The notes: generated from the sequence alone by a model not told the origin. A DNA stretch of 64,000 nucleotides from Variovorax paradoxus (GCF_009755665.1 NZ_CP046622.1:4030001-4094000), one strand, 5' to 3'. Shown: positions 1 to 9,003, counted from the first letter of the stretch. Numbers and translations: made by a program.

Positions 1-2
1 AC

Positions 3-455
3 CGGATCACCGGCCATGCGGTGGTGCTGCACTGCCACATGCCCTACGCCACGGCGCTCACGCTCACGGTCGATCGCGCGCTCGACCCCACGCTGAGCCA
101 GAACGCCATGCGCTACATGAACCGCATTGCAATCGACGCGGTGTACAACGGGCTGGCGCTCGACGATGCCGAGGGCGAGCGCATCGCGCGCGCCATGGCG
201 GGAAAAGACGTGGCCTTTCTCGCAAACCATGGCGTCGTCGTGGCGGGCGCCACCATTGCGCACGCCTATGACGATCTCTACTACCTCGAACGCGCAAGCC
301 TGCACCAGGTGATTGCGCAATCCACCGGGCGCCCGCTGGTTCCCGTCGATGCCGAGATGGCCGCTCTTGCCGCGGCGCAAATCCAGGGTGAACGCGAGCA
401 GTCCGACCTGTTCTTCGAGGCGCTCCGGCGGATGCTGCCTCCGCCACACGGCTGA
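3..455 (+). CDS. class II aldolase/adducin family protein, C-terminal part
   Basis: The gene enters from the left edge, so only about the last 150 residues are visible. The segment HCHMPYATAL near the start carries the His-x-His metal-ligand pattern of class II aldolases (fuculose-1-phosphate aldolase and RhaD-like fold). A later block, FLANHGVVVAG, matches the second conserved histidine region. Family members cleave or epimerise sugar phosphates or act as decarboxylases using Zn2+; the substrate cannot be told from this tail. The reading frame is open from base 3 and stops with TGA at 453-455. Confidence 0.85.
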   Translation, partial: RITGHAVVLHCHMPYATALTLTVDRALDPTLSQNAMRYMNRIAIDAVYNGLALDDAEGERIARAMAGKDVAFLANHGVVVAGATIAHAYDDLYYLERASLHQVIAQSTGRPLVPVDAEMAALAAAQIQGEREQSDLFFEALRRMLPPPHG

Positions 456-613
456 CGTCCGTTCGACCGGTTACAGCCACGGCACAGGGCGCCTAAGATG
501 GCGGAACGGCTGCGCAGCGGCTTACAGCTCTTTATCGGATTTCGCGCGAGCCTTACACAGCGTTCACATGGAAGCACGACGATAGGGCTTCCAACCACTC
601 CATTGGAGTTGCC

Positions 614-937
614 ATGAAAAAGCTCATCTTTGCAATCGGCGCCGCTGCCCTGCTCTCGCTGACTGCCCTCAGCGCCCCGGCCCAAGCCCAGACCGGCGGC
701 CGCTTCATTCAGGCACAGGTGTATGTGGTGCCAGCGCCGCCGCCCCCGCGCCACCACTACTACGCTCCGCCGCCCCCGCGGCCCTACTACGGTCCAGGCT
801 ACCACCGTGGCCACGACCGCTACGAACACCGCCGGCATCGGCATTGGGAAGAGCGCCGCTACGGCCGCAGGGACTACGACGGCGACGGCGTTCCGAATCG
901 CTACGACCGCCGCCCGAACAACCCCTATCGCTATTGA
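614..937 (+). CDS. small secreted Pro/Tyr/Arg-rich protein
   Basis: This is a 107-residue protein of unknown function. A clear Sec signal peptide comes first (basic MKK start, hydrophobic core, cleavage near SAPAQA, about residue 24). The mature part is rich in Pro, Tyr, His and Arg, with two PPPPR clusters. It ends in DYDGDGVPNRYDRRPNNPYR, whose DxDGDGVPNxxD pattern resembles a calcium-binding thrombospondin type-3 repeat. The start is fixed by GGAG seven bases upstream of ATG. It is probably periplasmic or surface exposed. Its end overlaps by 7 bases the end of the convergent MATE gene. Confidence 0.7.
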   Translation: MKKLIFAIGAAALLSLTALSAPAQAQTGGRFIQAQVYVVPAPPPPRHHYYAPPPPRPYYGPGYHRGHDRYEHRRHRHWEERRYGRRDYDGDGVPNRYDRRPNNPYRY

Positions 938-2382
938 TTTAGCGCGGTAGGCCTTGCCTGGGCCAAAGCCGGCTCAGCTTGCGCCGCCACGCGCCGCAGC
1001 AGGTTTGCAGGCGAGCGCGGCCAGCCGACACGGCCGAACCACGCGCCGCCTGCAATTGCCGACGCGATGACGATGCCGTAGACCACCAACGCCACGCCTT
1101 GCGCGGCGAACACGCCGGTCAGCCCGCCGCCCCAGCGCAATGCGAGCCATCCGCCGATTCCGGCCACGGCCAGCCGCGCGATGTTGCCAAGCACGGGCCA
1201 CAGCAGGCGCCCCGCCCCTTGCGAGGCAAAGTACAGCACCAGGCCGACGCCGAAGAGGCCGTAGAGCGGTCCCACCACGCGCAAGTAGTGCGCGCCGGTT
1301 TCGAGCATGGCGGGGTCGTTGCCGAACAGCAGCAGCCAGGGCCGCGGAAACAGCGCCGCGGCGAGCCCGATGGTCTCGGTCAATGCAAAAGCCAGCGCGG
1401 CGCCGGCCCACGTGGCGCGCAACGCGCGCTCGCGCTGCCCGGCGCCCATGCAGGTGCCGACCATCGCAACCAGCGGCGCGCCAAGGCCGAAGACCAGCGG
1501 CACCAGCAGGTATTCGAGCCGTGATGCGGTTCCGTAGCCTGCCAGTGCGCCTGAACCGAAGTGGCCGGTCAGAGCGGTGGCAATGCCGATCGACAGATTG
1601 GTTGCCACCGTGGACACCGCACCCACGAGCCCGATGCCCAGGATGTTGCGGAACAGCGGCCAGCGCAGCTTCAGCGCGGCAAGCGTCGGGCGCAGCAGGC
1701 TGCGAGGCGAGCGCAGGTAGACGATGAGCGCCACAGAGCCCAGCAGGTAGTACAGCAGCAGCGCCATTGCGCCGCCCGCAATGCCCATGCCCGGCAGCGG
1801 ACCCCAGCCGAAGATCAGCAATGGCGATGCCGGAATAAGAAACACCACTCCCGCCACCGTCACGTTCGCAGGCACCGCCATGTTGCCGGTACCGCGGATG
1901 ATGGCCGACAGCGAGTTGAAGAGCCACACCAGCACGGCGCCCGCAAACACCCAGTTCGAATACGTCAGCGCCGCCTCGAGCGAGGCGCCGGTGCCACCCA
2001 TGATTCCGTACAGCCAGCGCCCACCGGCCAGCAGCGCGAGCGAGAAGAGCAAGCCGAAGCCGATGGCGATGACCACCGCGTGCCACACCAGGGCGTCGGC
2101 GTCATCGCGGCGCCGCGCGCCCAGCGCTCGCGCAATGGACGAGGCGATGCCTCCGCCCATGGCGCCGCTCGAGGTCATCTGCATCAGCATGACGATGGGA
2201 AATACCAGCGCCATGCCAGCGAGTGCATCGGTGCCCAGCTTGCCGACGAAGTAGGTTTCGATGAGCCCGACGGAAGCCTGCGCCACCATCACGAGCACAT
2301 TGGGCGCGGCCAGCCGCAGCAGCGTGGGCACGATGGGCGCTTCGAGCAGCCGCCGCGTGCGCGGGTCGAGTTCCTGGCTCAT
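931..2382 (-). CDS. MATE family efflux transporter
   Basis: A 483-residue polytopic inner-membrane protein with the MATE signature arrangement: two six-helix halves, with repeated blocks such as APNVLVMVAQASVGLIETYF near the N-terminus and the matching ATNLSIGIAT region in the second half. MATE proteins export cationic drugs or organic compounds with Na+ or H+ antiport. I chose the ATG at 2382 because it overlaps the stop of the upstream MFS gene as ATGA and precedes the first conserved helix. It is the third gene of a marR-MFS-MATE operon, so it is likely controlled by the MarR repressor. The substrate is unknown. Confidence 0.88.
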   Translation of the reverse strand: MSQELDPRTRRLLEAPIVPTLLRLAAPNVLVMVAQASVGLIETYFVGKLGTDALAGMALVFPIVMLMQMTSSGAMGGGIASSIARALGARRRDDADALVWHAVVIAIGFGLLFSLALLAGGRWLYGIMGGTGASLEAALTYSNWVFAGAVLVWLFNSLSAIIRGTGNMAVPANVTVAGVVFLIPASPLLIFGWGPLPGMGIAGGAMALLLYYLLGSVALIVYLRSPRSLLRPTLAALKLRWPLFRNILGIGLVGAVSTVATNLSIGIATALTGHFGSGALAGYGTASRLEYLLVPLVFGLGAPLVAMVGTCMGAGQRERALRATWAGAALAFALTETIGLAAALFPRPWLLLFGNDPAMLETGAHYLRVVGPLYGLFGVGLVLYFASQGAGRLLWPVLGNIARLAVAGIGGWLALRWGGGLTGVFAAQGVALVVYGIVIASAIAGGAWFGRVGWPRSPANLLRRVAAQAEPALAQARPTALNQ

Positions 2383-3614
2383 GCCGCCGCCAGCTTCGAA
2401 CGCACGAGCCGCGCTTCGCGGATCGGCAGGTGCACCAGCGCGGCACCGGCGGCAAGCGCGATGTCGATGTACCAGACGATGTCGTAGTTGCCCGTGGCCT
2501 GGAACACGTAGCCGCCCAGGAACGCGCCCAGGAAGCCACCGACCTGGTGCGCCAGCATCACGATGCCGAACAGCATCGCCATGTTGGCCGGCCCGAACAT
2601 CTTGGCGACGAGGCCGGCGGTTGGCGGCACGGTCGACAGGAAGGTCACACCCATCACGGCGGCGAACACCAGCATGACCGTCGTCGTCTTCGGCGCCAGC
2701 AAAAACACCAGCACGGCGATGCCGCGCGTGGCATAGACCAGCGACAGCAGCGACTTCATGCGCCAGCGCCCCACGGCCCAGCCCATGGCAAGGCTGCCGA
2801 CGATGTTGAAGAGCCCGATCATCGCGAGCGCCCAGCCGCCGACTTCGGCCGGCAGCCCGCAGGCCGCGACAACGCCGGGCAGGTGCGTGGCCAGGAAGGC
2901 GACGTGGAAGCCGCAGACCAGGAAGCCCAGGCTCAGGTAGCGGTAGCTGGGTGTCGCGAGCGCCTGGCCGATGGCCTGGCGCGCACTCAACGGCTTGGTG
3001 CCCGATGCGGCTGCCGAGGCCGCGGCCATCGCGTTCGAATTGCCCTTGAGCACCCATGCGGCCGGCAACGCCAGCAGCACCAGCACGCCAAGCCACTGCA
3101 TGGCGCCGGCCCAGCCCACCGCGGCCGTCAGGCCGACGGCGATCGGTGCCATCGCGAACTGTCCGAAGGACCCGCCGGCGTTGACCAGGCCGGTGGCCAG
3201 GCCGCGCTTGTTCGCCGGCACCAGGCGCGTGGTCGCGGCCATCAGCACCGAAGGGCCCGCCATGCCGGCGCCGCCGGCCGCGAGCACGCCTATGGCGAAG
3301 ATCAGGCCGGCCGTGCTCGTCATGAGCGGTGTGATGAGCGTGCCGATGGCCACCAGCAGCACGCCGATGACCACCACGCGCCCGGTTCCGATGCGGTCGG
3401 CCACGGCGCCCGCGAAGGGCTGCGTGAGCCCCCACCAGAGCTGCCCGAACGCGAAGGCAAGGCTGATGCTGCCGATGCCAAGTGCGGTCGAGGTGTTGAG
3501 CGCCGAGAGGAACAGACCCATCGTCTGGCGCACGCCCATCGTGAGCGCGAAAGCGCCCGCGGCCGCCAGCAGCACGAGCCAGAGCGCATGGCGCCGCACA
3601 GAGGTTTCATTCAT
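2379..3614 (-). CDS. MFS transporter
   Basis: A 411-residue major facilitator with about twelve hydrophobic segments. The loop 2-3 region reads PFAGAVADRIGTGRVVVIG, the usual MFS motif A (G-x-x-x-D-R-x-G-R-R/V). It resembles the oxalate/formate or CynX-like antiporter branch, but the substrate cannot be assigned. The ATG at 3614 is used because the preceding MarR gene ends at 3607, giving a short overlap. The downstream MATE gene starts inside this stop codon, so the three genes are translationally coupled. Likely role: efflux of a compound sensed by the MarR regulator. Confidence 0.88.
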   Translation of the reverse strand: MNETSVRRHALWLVLLAAAGAFALTMGVRQTMGLFLSALNTSTALGIGSISLAFAFGQLWWGLTQPFAGAVADRIGTGRVVVIGVLLVAIGTLITPLMTSTAGLIFAIGVLAAGGAGMAGPSVLMAATTRLVPANKRGLATGLVNAGGSFGQFAMAPIAVGLTAAVGWAGAMQWLGVLVLLALPAAWVLKGNSNAMAAASAAASGTKPLSARQAIGQALATPSYRYLSLGFLVCGFHVAFLATHLPGVVAACGLPAEVGGWALAMIGLFNIVGSLAMGWAVGRWRMKSLLSLVYATRGIAVLVFLLAPKTTTVMLVFAAVMGVTFLSTVPPTAGLVAKMFGPANMAMLFGIVMLAHQVGGFLGAFLGGYVFQATGNYDIVWYIDIALAAGAALVHLPIREARLVRSKLAAA

Positions 3615-4104
3615 CGCGGGCTCCTGTTGGGTCTTCCGGCTGTCCATCGCCCAGTCCTGCGCGCTGCAGCAATTCCAGGCTCTCGTCGAGAAGGGTGTGC
3701 AGCGCCAGAACGCGCTCCGTGCCGAGGATGTCGTTGAGCGCCAGCTGCGCGCCGTGCCACAGCCGCTGCGCTTCGGCCCGCTTCTCGCGGCCCGCGTCGG
3801 TGATCGACAGCATGCGGCTGCGCGCATCGGGGCCCTCGGTCTGCACCAGGAAGCCCGCCGCCAGCATCGGCTTGAGATTGCGCGTGAGCGTCGAGGCGTC
3901 GACATTCATCTCGCGTGCCAGATCGACCGGACGCAGCGGTCCGAAATGCAGCACGTGCGAGAGCAGTGAATACTGCGTGGTCTTGAGCCCGCTGGGCGCG
4001 ACATGCGCGTCATAGAGGCGCGACGCCAGCCTGGAGAGCCGCCGCAAGCGGAAATTGGTACATCCCTGGGGCTTCAGCTGAGGGGGCTTCAGAGCGGTAT
4101 TCAT
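3607..4104 (-). CDS. MarR family transcriptional regulator
   Basis: A 165-residue winged-helix regulator. The recognition region reads LAREMNVDASTLTRNLKPML, followed by the wing sequence DARSRMLSITDAGREK, which is typical of MarR (D-x-R-x-x-x-x-x-L-T-x-x-G). It heads the marR-MFS-MATE operon and lies divergent to a thioesterase gene. Two copies of a 14-base palindrome sit in the 51-base gap between the divergent starts, so it very likely represses both directions and is released by a small aromatic or toxic ligand. The ligand is unknown. Confidence 0.92.
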   Translation of the reverse strand: MNTALKPPQLKPQGCTNFRLRRLSRLASRLYDAHVAPSGLKTTQYSLLSHVLHFGPLRPVDLAREMNVDASTLTRNLKPMLAAGFLVQTEGPDARSRMLSITDAGREKRAEAQRLWHGAQLALNDILGTERVLALHTLLDESLELLQRAGLGDGQPEDPTGARDE

Positions 4105-4110
4105 ATTTTC

Positions 4111-4139
4111 ATTGTAGCTACAATAATTGCATCTACAAC
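4111..4139. promoter_or_regulatory. tandem MarR-type operator
   Basis: Positions 4111-4124 are a perfect 14-base palindrome, ATTGTAGCTACAAT. A second, imperfect copy, ATTGCATCTACAAC (11 of 14 identical), follows at 4126-4139, 15 bases later. Both lie between the marR start (4104) and the thioesterase start (4156). The size, symmetry and TTG...CAA half-sites fit a MarR operator, so this is probably where the adjacent regulator binds. Confidence 0.75.
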
Positions 4140-4155
4140 TAACAAGGAGATTTTC

Positions 4156-4701
4156 ATGACCGAGCCCCAAGGCATCGACGCCTGGATTGCGGAAGAGGCC
4201 GAGATCGTCCAGCGCCTGGACGCGGGACCCGGCCCTGGCCTGGCGCGGCCGGAGCAGATCGCCGGCAAGACCGGGCTGCAGATGATGGAAGCGATGCTGC
4301 GCGCCGAAATCCCCTACGCCGCCATCGCCAAGACGCTCGACTTCACGCTTCTTTCGGTGAGCCCCGGCGTGGCCGTGTTCCAGGGCACGCCGCTGCCGCA
4401 GCACCTGAACCCGCTGGGCACCATTCATGGCGGCTGGGTGGCCACGCTGCTGGATTCGGCGCTGGGCTGCTCGGTCCACACCATGATGCCGGCCGGCCGC
4501 GCCTACACCACCGCCGAGCTGAGCGTGAACTACGTGAAGGGCCTCACGCCCAAGGCGCAACGGGTTCGCGCCGAGGGCAAGGTCATTCATTGCGGCCGGC
4601 AACTCGCCACGGCCGAGGCACGGCTTTTCGGACCGGACGGCACGCTGTACGCGCACGCCACCACCACCTGCCTGGTGTTCGAGATGCCTTCTGCACGGTA
4701 A
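4156..4701 (+). CDS. PaaI family hotdog thioesterase
   Basis: A 181-residue protein with the hotdog-fold thioesterase block HLNPLGTIHGGWVATLLDSA (the HGG motif with upstream N-x-x-G) in the middle, followed by the TAELSVNYVKG strand typical of PaaI/YbgC-like acyl-CoA thioesterases. It probably hydrolyses aryl- or acyl-CoA in the cytoplasm. The start at 4156 is supported by AAGGAG seven bases upstream. It lies divergent to the MarR operon across the doubled operator and is followed 14 bases later by a nitroreductase, so both are probably under MarR control. Confidence 0.88.
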   Translation: MTEPQGIDAWIAEEAEIVQRLDAGPGPGLARPEQIAGKTGLQMMEAMLRAEIPYAAIAKTLDFTLLSVSPGVAVFQGTPLPQHLNPLGTIHGGWVATLLDSALGCSVHTMMPAGRAYTTAELSVNYVKGLTPKAQRVRAEGKVIHCGRQLATAEARLFGPDGTLYAHATTTCLVFEMPSAR

Positions 4702-4715
4702 GCCGGGCCGCCGCC

Positions 4716-5408
4716 ATGCCATCCACGCCGCTCGACCCTGACCTCGCTCCGGCATTCAAGACTCTTCTTTCCGAGAGATACAGCTGCCGCGCCTACCTTG
4801 CGGAACCCGTCGCGCGCGAAACCATCGACACGATCCTGCAGATGGCACAGCGCACCGCCTCCTGGTGCAACTCACAGCCATGGCAGGTGATCGTGACCAG
4901 TGCCGAAGCCACCGAGCGGCTGCGCCAGGCCTTCGATTCGGACGAAGCCGCGGCCGATGCCGCGTTCGACATTGCGCCGCCCGCGGAATACCGCGGCGTG
5001 TACCAGGAGCGCCGCCGCGAATGCGGTTTTCAGCTGTACGAGAGCGTCGGCATCGTGCGCGGCGACCGCGAGGCTTCGGCGCGGCAGGCGCAGGAGAACT
5101 TCAGGTTCTTCGGGGCGCCGCACGTGGCCCTCGTCACCACCGAGGCGCTGCTCGGCACCTACGGCGCGGTGGACTGCGGCGCCTATGTCGGCAACTTCAT
5201 GCTGGCGGCACGCAGCCTGGGCGTGGCCAGCATCGCGCAGGCGGCCGTCGCGTCGCGCTCCAGGTTTCTGCACCGCTGGTTCGAGATTCCGGACGACCGC
5301 CAGATCGTCTGCGGCATCTCGTTCGGCTACGAGGATCCGTCGCATCCGGCCAACCGCTTTCGCACCACGCGCGCCGCGCCCGACCAAGCCTGCCAGTGGG
5401 TCGATTGA
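4716..5408 (+). CDS. nitroreductase family protein
   Basis: A 230-residue flavoprotein of the FMN-dependent nitroreductase fold. The N-terminal SERYSCRAYL and the TASWCNSQPWQVIV block are the usual phosphate- and FMN-binding elements, and GVASIAQAAVAS marks the C-terminal half. Such enzymes reduce nitro groups, quinones or enones with NAD(P)H. Spacing of 14 bases from the thioesterase suggests one transcript. The start is the first ATG after the thioesterase stop; a weak ribosome site precedes it. Together with the efflux genes across the operator this looks like a xenobiotic or aromatic stress response. Confidence 0.88.
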   Translation: MPSTPLDPDLAPAFKTLLSERYSCRAYLAEPVARETIDTILQMAQRTASWCNSQPWQVIVTSAEATERLRQAFDSDEAAADAAFDIAPPAEYRGVYQERRRECGFQLYESVGIVRGDREASARQAQENFRFFGAPHVALVTTEALLGTYGAVDCGAYVGNFMLAARSLGVASIAQAAVASRSRFLHRWFEIPDDRQIVCGISFGYEDPSHPANRFRTTRAAPDQACQWVD

Positions 5409-5464
5409 CCTGCGTGAGTCCGTGCTTCTTGTAAGTGCAAGGACATAAACGGCGCCAGGGGCAG

Positions 5465-5483
5465 TGATAATGATTCTCATCGT
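5465..5483. promoter_or_regulatory. Fur box upstream of the Fe(III) ABC operon
   Basis: GATAATGATTCTCATCGTC matches the 19-base Fur consensus at 15 of 19 positions by my count. It lies 57 bases upstream of the iron-binding-protein start and overlaps a TGATAATG stretch that could serve as a -10 element. Iron-replete Fur is expected to repress the three-gene importer here. Confidence 0.8.
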
Positions 5484-5539
5484 CAGCCACGTGGCTGCGG
5501 TGCTTTTCCACTCACGTTTCTGCACCTGGAGGATCCTTC

Positions 5540-6601
5540 ATGACCGACCGCCTCGGCGTTCAAGGCCGCGCCGCCCGCGCATTGCTCGGCGTCTCCGCCG
5601 CCTGGCTGGCCGCTGCCGCCCTGCCTGCTTTCGCCGCCAACGACGAACTCACGCTCTACACAACGCGTGAACCCGCGTTGATCCAGCCGCTGATCACGGC
5701 CTTCAGCACGCAGACCAACATCAAGGTCAACACCGTGTTCGTGAAGGACGGGCTGCTGGAGCGCGTCAAGGCCGAAGGTGCACGCTCGCCGGCCGACGTG
5801 CTGATGACGGTGGACATTGGCAACTTGATGGACCTGGTGGACGGCGGCGTCACGCAGCCGGTGAAATCGGCCGCACTCGAATCGGCCATTCCCGCCAACC
5901 TGCGCGGCGCCGACGGGCAGTGGTTCGCGCTCTCGCTGCGCGCACGCGTGCTCTACGCCGACAAGAACCAGCCGATCACGAGCTTCCGCTATGAAGACCT
6001 GGCCAACCCGAAGTGGAAGGGCAAGGTCTGCATCCGCGCGGGCCAGCACCCCTACAACACGGCGCTGATCGCATCGATGATTGCGCATGACGGCGAAGCC
6101 AAGACCGAACAGTGGCTGCGCGGCGTCAAGGCCAACCTGGCCCGCAAGGCCACGGGTGGCGACCGCGACGTGGCGCGCGACATTCTCGGCGGCATCTGCG
6201 ACATCGGCGTGGCCAATTCGTACTACGTCGGCCAGATGAAGAGCGCCAAGGAAGGCACCGACGCGCGCAAGTGGGGCGACGCCATCAAGGTGATCCGCCC
6301 GACCTTCGCCAGCGGCAAGAGCGGCGGCACGCACGTCAACATCAGCGGCGCAGCCGTGGCGAAGAACTCGCCGCAGCGCGCCAATGCGGTCAAGCTGCTC
6401 GAGTTCCTGGTTTCGGAGCCGGCGCAATCGCTGTACGCGCAAGCCAACTACGAATACCCCGTGCGCAAGGGTGTGGCGCTCGACCCGATCATAGGCGAGA
6501 CCATCGGCGAACTGAAGGTCGACCCGCTGCCGCTCACCGACATTGCCAAGTACCGCAAGCAAGCCAGCGCGCTGGTCGACAAGGTCGGCTTCGATCAGTG
6601 A
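5540..6601 (+). CDS. Fe(III) ABC transporter, periplasmic substrate-binding protein
   Basis: A 353-residue protein of the FbpA/AfuA/FutA ferric-binding family. The signal peptide ends near PAFA-AN (about residue 32), and the mature protein opens with the typical DELTLYTTREPALIQPLI strand. NSYYVGQM around residue 230 carries the paired iron-ligand tyrosines of the family. It captures ferric iron in the periplasm and hands it to the permease encoded next. The start follows GGAGGATCCTTC. A Fur box 57 bases upstream shows likely iron repression. Symbols fbpA, afuA and futA are all in use for this family, so none is assigned. Confidence 0.92.
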   Translation: MTDRLGVQGRAARALLGVSAAWLAAAALPAFAANDELTLYTTREPALIQPLITAFSTQTNIKVNTVFVKDGLLERVKAEGARSPADVLMTVDIGNLMDLVDGGVTQPVKSAALESAIPANLRGADGQWFALSLRARVLYADKNQPITSFRYEDLANPKWKGKVCIRAGQHPYNTALIASMIAHDGEAKTEQWLRGVKANLARKATGGDRDVARDILGGICDIGVANSYYVGQMKSAKEGTDARKWGDAIKVIRPTFASGKSGGTHVNISGAAVAKNSPQRANAVKLLEFLVSEPAQSLYAQANYEYPVRKGVALDPIIGETIGELKVDPLPLTDIAKYRKQASALVDKVGFDQ

Positions 6602-6650
6602 TGTTGCTCGCCCCCAGGGGAGCGGGAGCAATGGAACGCCTGTGGTTCGC

Positions 6651-8315
6651 ATGAGCTTCGGTGACCTGCACGCAGCAGGCCCGCTCTGGCGCAGCGCTTC
6701 GTTTGCAATTGCCATCGGCGTGCTTGCGCCGGTGCTCACGCTCGCCTGGCTTGCGTTCGGCTCCGGCGTGGCGCACTGGGGGCCGCTGTTCGCGCACGTG
6801 CTGCCGCAGGCGGCGCTCAACACGGCGGTGCTGCTTGCGGGTGTCGGCGTGCTGGTGCTGGTAATCGGCACCGGCTGCGCCTGGCTGGTCACGGCCTGCG
6901 ACTTTCCGGGGCGCCGCGTGCTGCACTGGGCGCTGCTGCTGCCGCTGGCCATGCCGACCTACATCGTCGCATTCGCCTACCTGGACCTGCTGCACCCGAT
7001 CGGCCCCGTGCAGGGCGCGATCCGCTGGGCCTTGGGCTTCGACAGCCCGCGCCAGTTCCGCCTGCCCGACCTGCGCTCCATGCCGGGTGCGATCTTCGTG
7101 CTGGGCTTCGTGCTCTACCCGTACGTCTACATGACCGCGCGCGCCATGTTCATGACGCAGCCCGCGCACTTGATGGAAGCCGCCCGCACACTGGGCGAGA
7201 GCCGGCGCGGTGCGTTCTTTCGGGTGGCGCTGCCGCTGGCGCGCCCGGCGCTTGCCGTGGGGCTGAGCCTTGCGCTGCTCGAAACGCTCAACGACATCGG
7301 CGCCTCTGAATTCCTCGGCGTGAACACGCTCACCGTTGCGGTCTACACCACGTGGATCACGCGCTCCGACCTGGCCGGCGCGGCGCAGATCGCCTGCGCC
7401 ATGCTGTTCGTGGTGGTGGCCTTGGTCTGGCTCGAACGCAACGGCCGCCGGCATCAACGCTTCGGCTCGACGCAGCGCATGCGCCCGATGCAGCCGCGCC
7501 GCCTGCATGGCTGGACGGCATGGCTGGCCACCGCCACCGCCGCCTTGCCGGTGATGATCGGATTCGCGGCGCCTGCTCTCTACCTCGTCTGGGAAAGCAG
7601 CAAGCGCCTGCGCCAGGGCGGCGGCATTTCGCAAGGCCTGCTCTCGAGCCTGGGCAACACGCTGGCACTGGCCGCGGGCGTAACCGTCGTCGCCGTGGCC
7701 GCCGGGCTGGTGGTGGCATGGGCGGCCCGGAGCCAGGGGTCGCGGCCCAACCGCGCGCGCTGGCAGGCACGCGTGGCCGCGCTGGGCTACGCCGTGCCGG
7801 GCACGGTGCTCGCCATTGGCCTGCTCACGCCCGCACTGGCGTTCGACTCCGCATTGGCAAACGCATTCGGCCTCGCAGGCTTGCCGCTGATGGGCGCGGG
7901 TGTTGTGCTGGTGGTGGCCTGCGCCATCCGTTTTCTCGCCATGCCGGTGGGCGGCATCGAAGCCGGGCTCGCACGCATTCCGCCCGCCATCGAACAGGCC
8001 TCGCGGCTGCTGGGTGAAACCACCGGCGGCACGCTGCGCCGTGTGCACCTGCCGCTGCTGCAGCCGGCCATTGCCACGGGTGCGCTGCTGGTCTTTGTCG
8101 ACGCCATGAAAGAGCTGCCCGCCACGCTGCTGCTGCGTCCCGCCAATTTCGACACGCTGGCCACATGGCTCTATGCCGAGGCCGCCCGCGGCACGTACGA
8201 AGAAGGCGCCATTGCCGCGCTGGCCATCGTCGCGGCCGGGCTGCTGCCCGTGGTGCTGCTGGCACGCAATCAACTGGGCACGCCATCGGCCCTGCCCGGT
8301 CCGCATCAAACATGA
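6651..8315 (+). CDS. Fe(III) ABC transporter permease (fused double permease)
   Basis: A 554-residue inner-membrane protein built of two BPD-type permease halves, as in FbpB/AfuB. Each half has an EAA loop: EAARTLGESRRGAFFRVALP near residue 180, and EQASRLLGETTGGTLRRVHL near residue 450. These loops contact the ATPase. It forms the transmembrane channel of the ferric importer. The ATG at 6651 is chosen because the membrane domain starts directly after it. The following ATPase gene overlaps its stop codon as ATGA. Confidence 0.92.
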   Translation: MSFGDLHAAGPLWRSASFAIAIGVLAPVLTLAWLAFGSGVAHWGPLFAHVLPQAALNTAVLLAGVGVLVLVIGTGCAWLVTACDFPGRRVLHWALLLPLAMPTYIVAFAYLDLLHPIGPVQGAIRWALGFDSPRQFRLPDLRSMPGAIFVLGFVLYPYVYMTARAMFMTQPAHLMEAARTLGESRRGAFFRVALPLARPALAVGLSLALLETLNDIGASEFLGVNTLTVAVYTTWITRSDLAGAAQIACAMLFVVVALVWLERNGRRHQRFGSTQRMRPMQPRRLHGWTAWLATATAALPVMIGFAAPALYLVWESSKRLRQGGGISQGLLSSLGNTLALAAGVTVVAVAAGLVVAWAARSQGSRPNRARWQARVAALGYAVPGTVLAIGLLTPALAFDSALANAFGLAGLPLMGAGVVLVVACAIRFLAMPVGGIEAGLARIPPAIEQASRLLGETTGGTLRRVHLPLLQPAIATGALLVFVDAMKELPATLLLRPANFDTLATWLYAEAARGTYEEGAIAALAIVAAGLLPVVLLARNQLGTPSALPGPHQT

Positions 8316-8995
8316 GTTCCCCCCTTTCCCTCGAGTCGATCCAGCTCGCCTACGAAACACCGCGCGGCCTGCACACCGTGGTGAACGACTTTTCGCTGTC
8401 CCTGCCCGCGGGCGAAATAGCCTGCCTGTTCGGCCCTTCGGGCTGCGGCAAGACCACCGTGTTGCGGGCCATTGCCGGCTTCGAGCCCGTACGCGCCGGC
8501 ACGATCCGGCTCGGCGAGGTGCTGCTGTCTTCGACCCAGGTGCACCTGCCGCCCGAGCAGCGGCGCGTGGGCATGATGTTTCAGGAGTACGCGCTGTTTC
8601 CCCACCTCTCGGCAAGCCAGAACGTGGCGTTCGGCCTGCGCCGCGCGGGCCGCGCGCAGCAGCAGTCGCGCACGGCCGAAATGCTTTCGCTCGTCGGCCT
8701 GGCGGACGCCGGTGAACGCTTTCCGCACGAGCTGTCGGGTGGCCAGCAGCAGCGCATCGCACTCGCCCGCGCACTGGCGCCTTCGCCCGCGCTGCTGCTG
8801 CTCGACGAGCCTTTTTCGAATCTCGACGGCGGCACGCGCGAACGCCTGACGGCGGAGGTGCGCGGGATTCTCAAACGCGCCGGGCAGACCGCCATCCTCG
8901 TCACCCACAACGATGCCGAAGCCCATGCCATGGCCGACCGCATCGGCGTGATGCACGCAGGCCGCATCGCGCACTGGCTGGACACCGCCAAATAG
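8312..8995 (+). CDS. Fe(III) ABC transporter ATP-binding protein
   Basis: A 227-residue ATPase with Walker A GPSGCGKTT, the Q-loop MMFQEYALFPH, signature LSGGQQQRIALARAL and Walker B LLLLDEPFSNLD followed by the switch histidine in LVTHND. This is the FbpC/AfuC type, but at 227 residues it lacks the C-terminal regulatory domain (about 100 residues) present in longer FbpC proteins. It energises the ferric importer. Start ATG at 8312 overlaps the permease stop. A terminator-like hairpin follows at 9004-9026. Confidence 0.93.
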   Translation: MSSPLSLESIQLAYETPRGLHTVVNDFSLSLPAGEIACLFGPSGCGKTTVLRAIAGFEPVRAGTIRLGEVLLSSTQVHLPPEQRRVGMMFQEYALFPHLSASQNVAFGLRRAGRAQQQSRTAEMLSLVGLADAGERFPHELSGGQQQRIALARALAPSPALLLLDEPFSNLDGGTRERLTAEVRGILKRAGQTAILVTHNDAEAHAMADRIGVMHAGRIAHWLDTAK

Positions 8996-9003
8996 CACAA
9001 GGC

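Noticed and set aside
931..3435. One 834-residue MATE fusion protein
   Set aside because: The N-terminal 350 residues of that frame are antiphase to the MFS gene and have Arg/Gly/His-rich shadow composition; the MATE gene starts at 2382.
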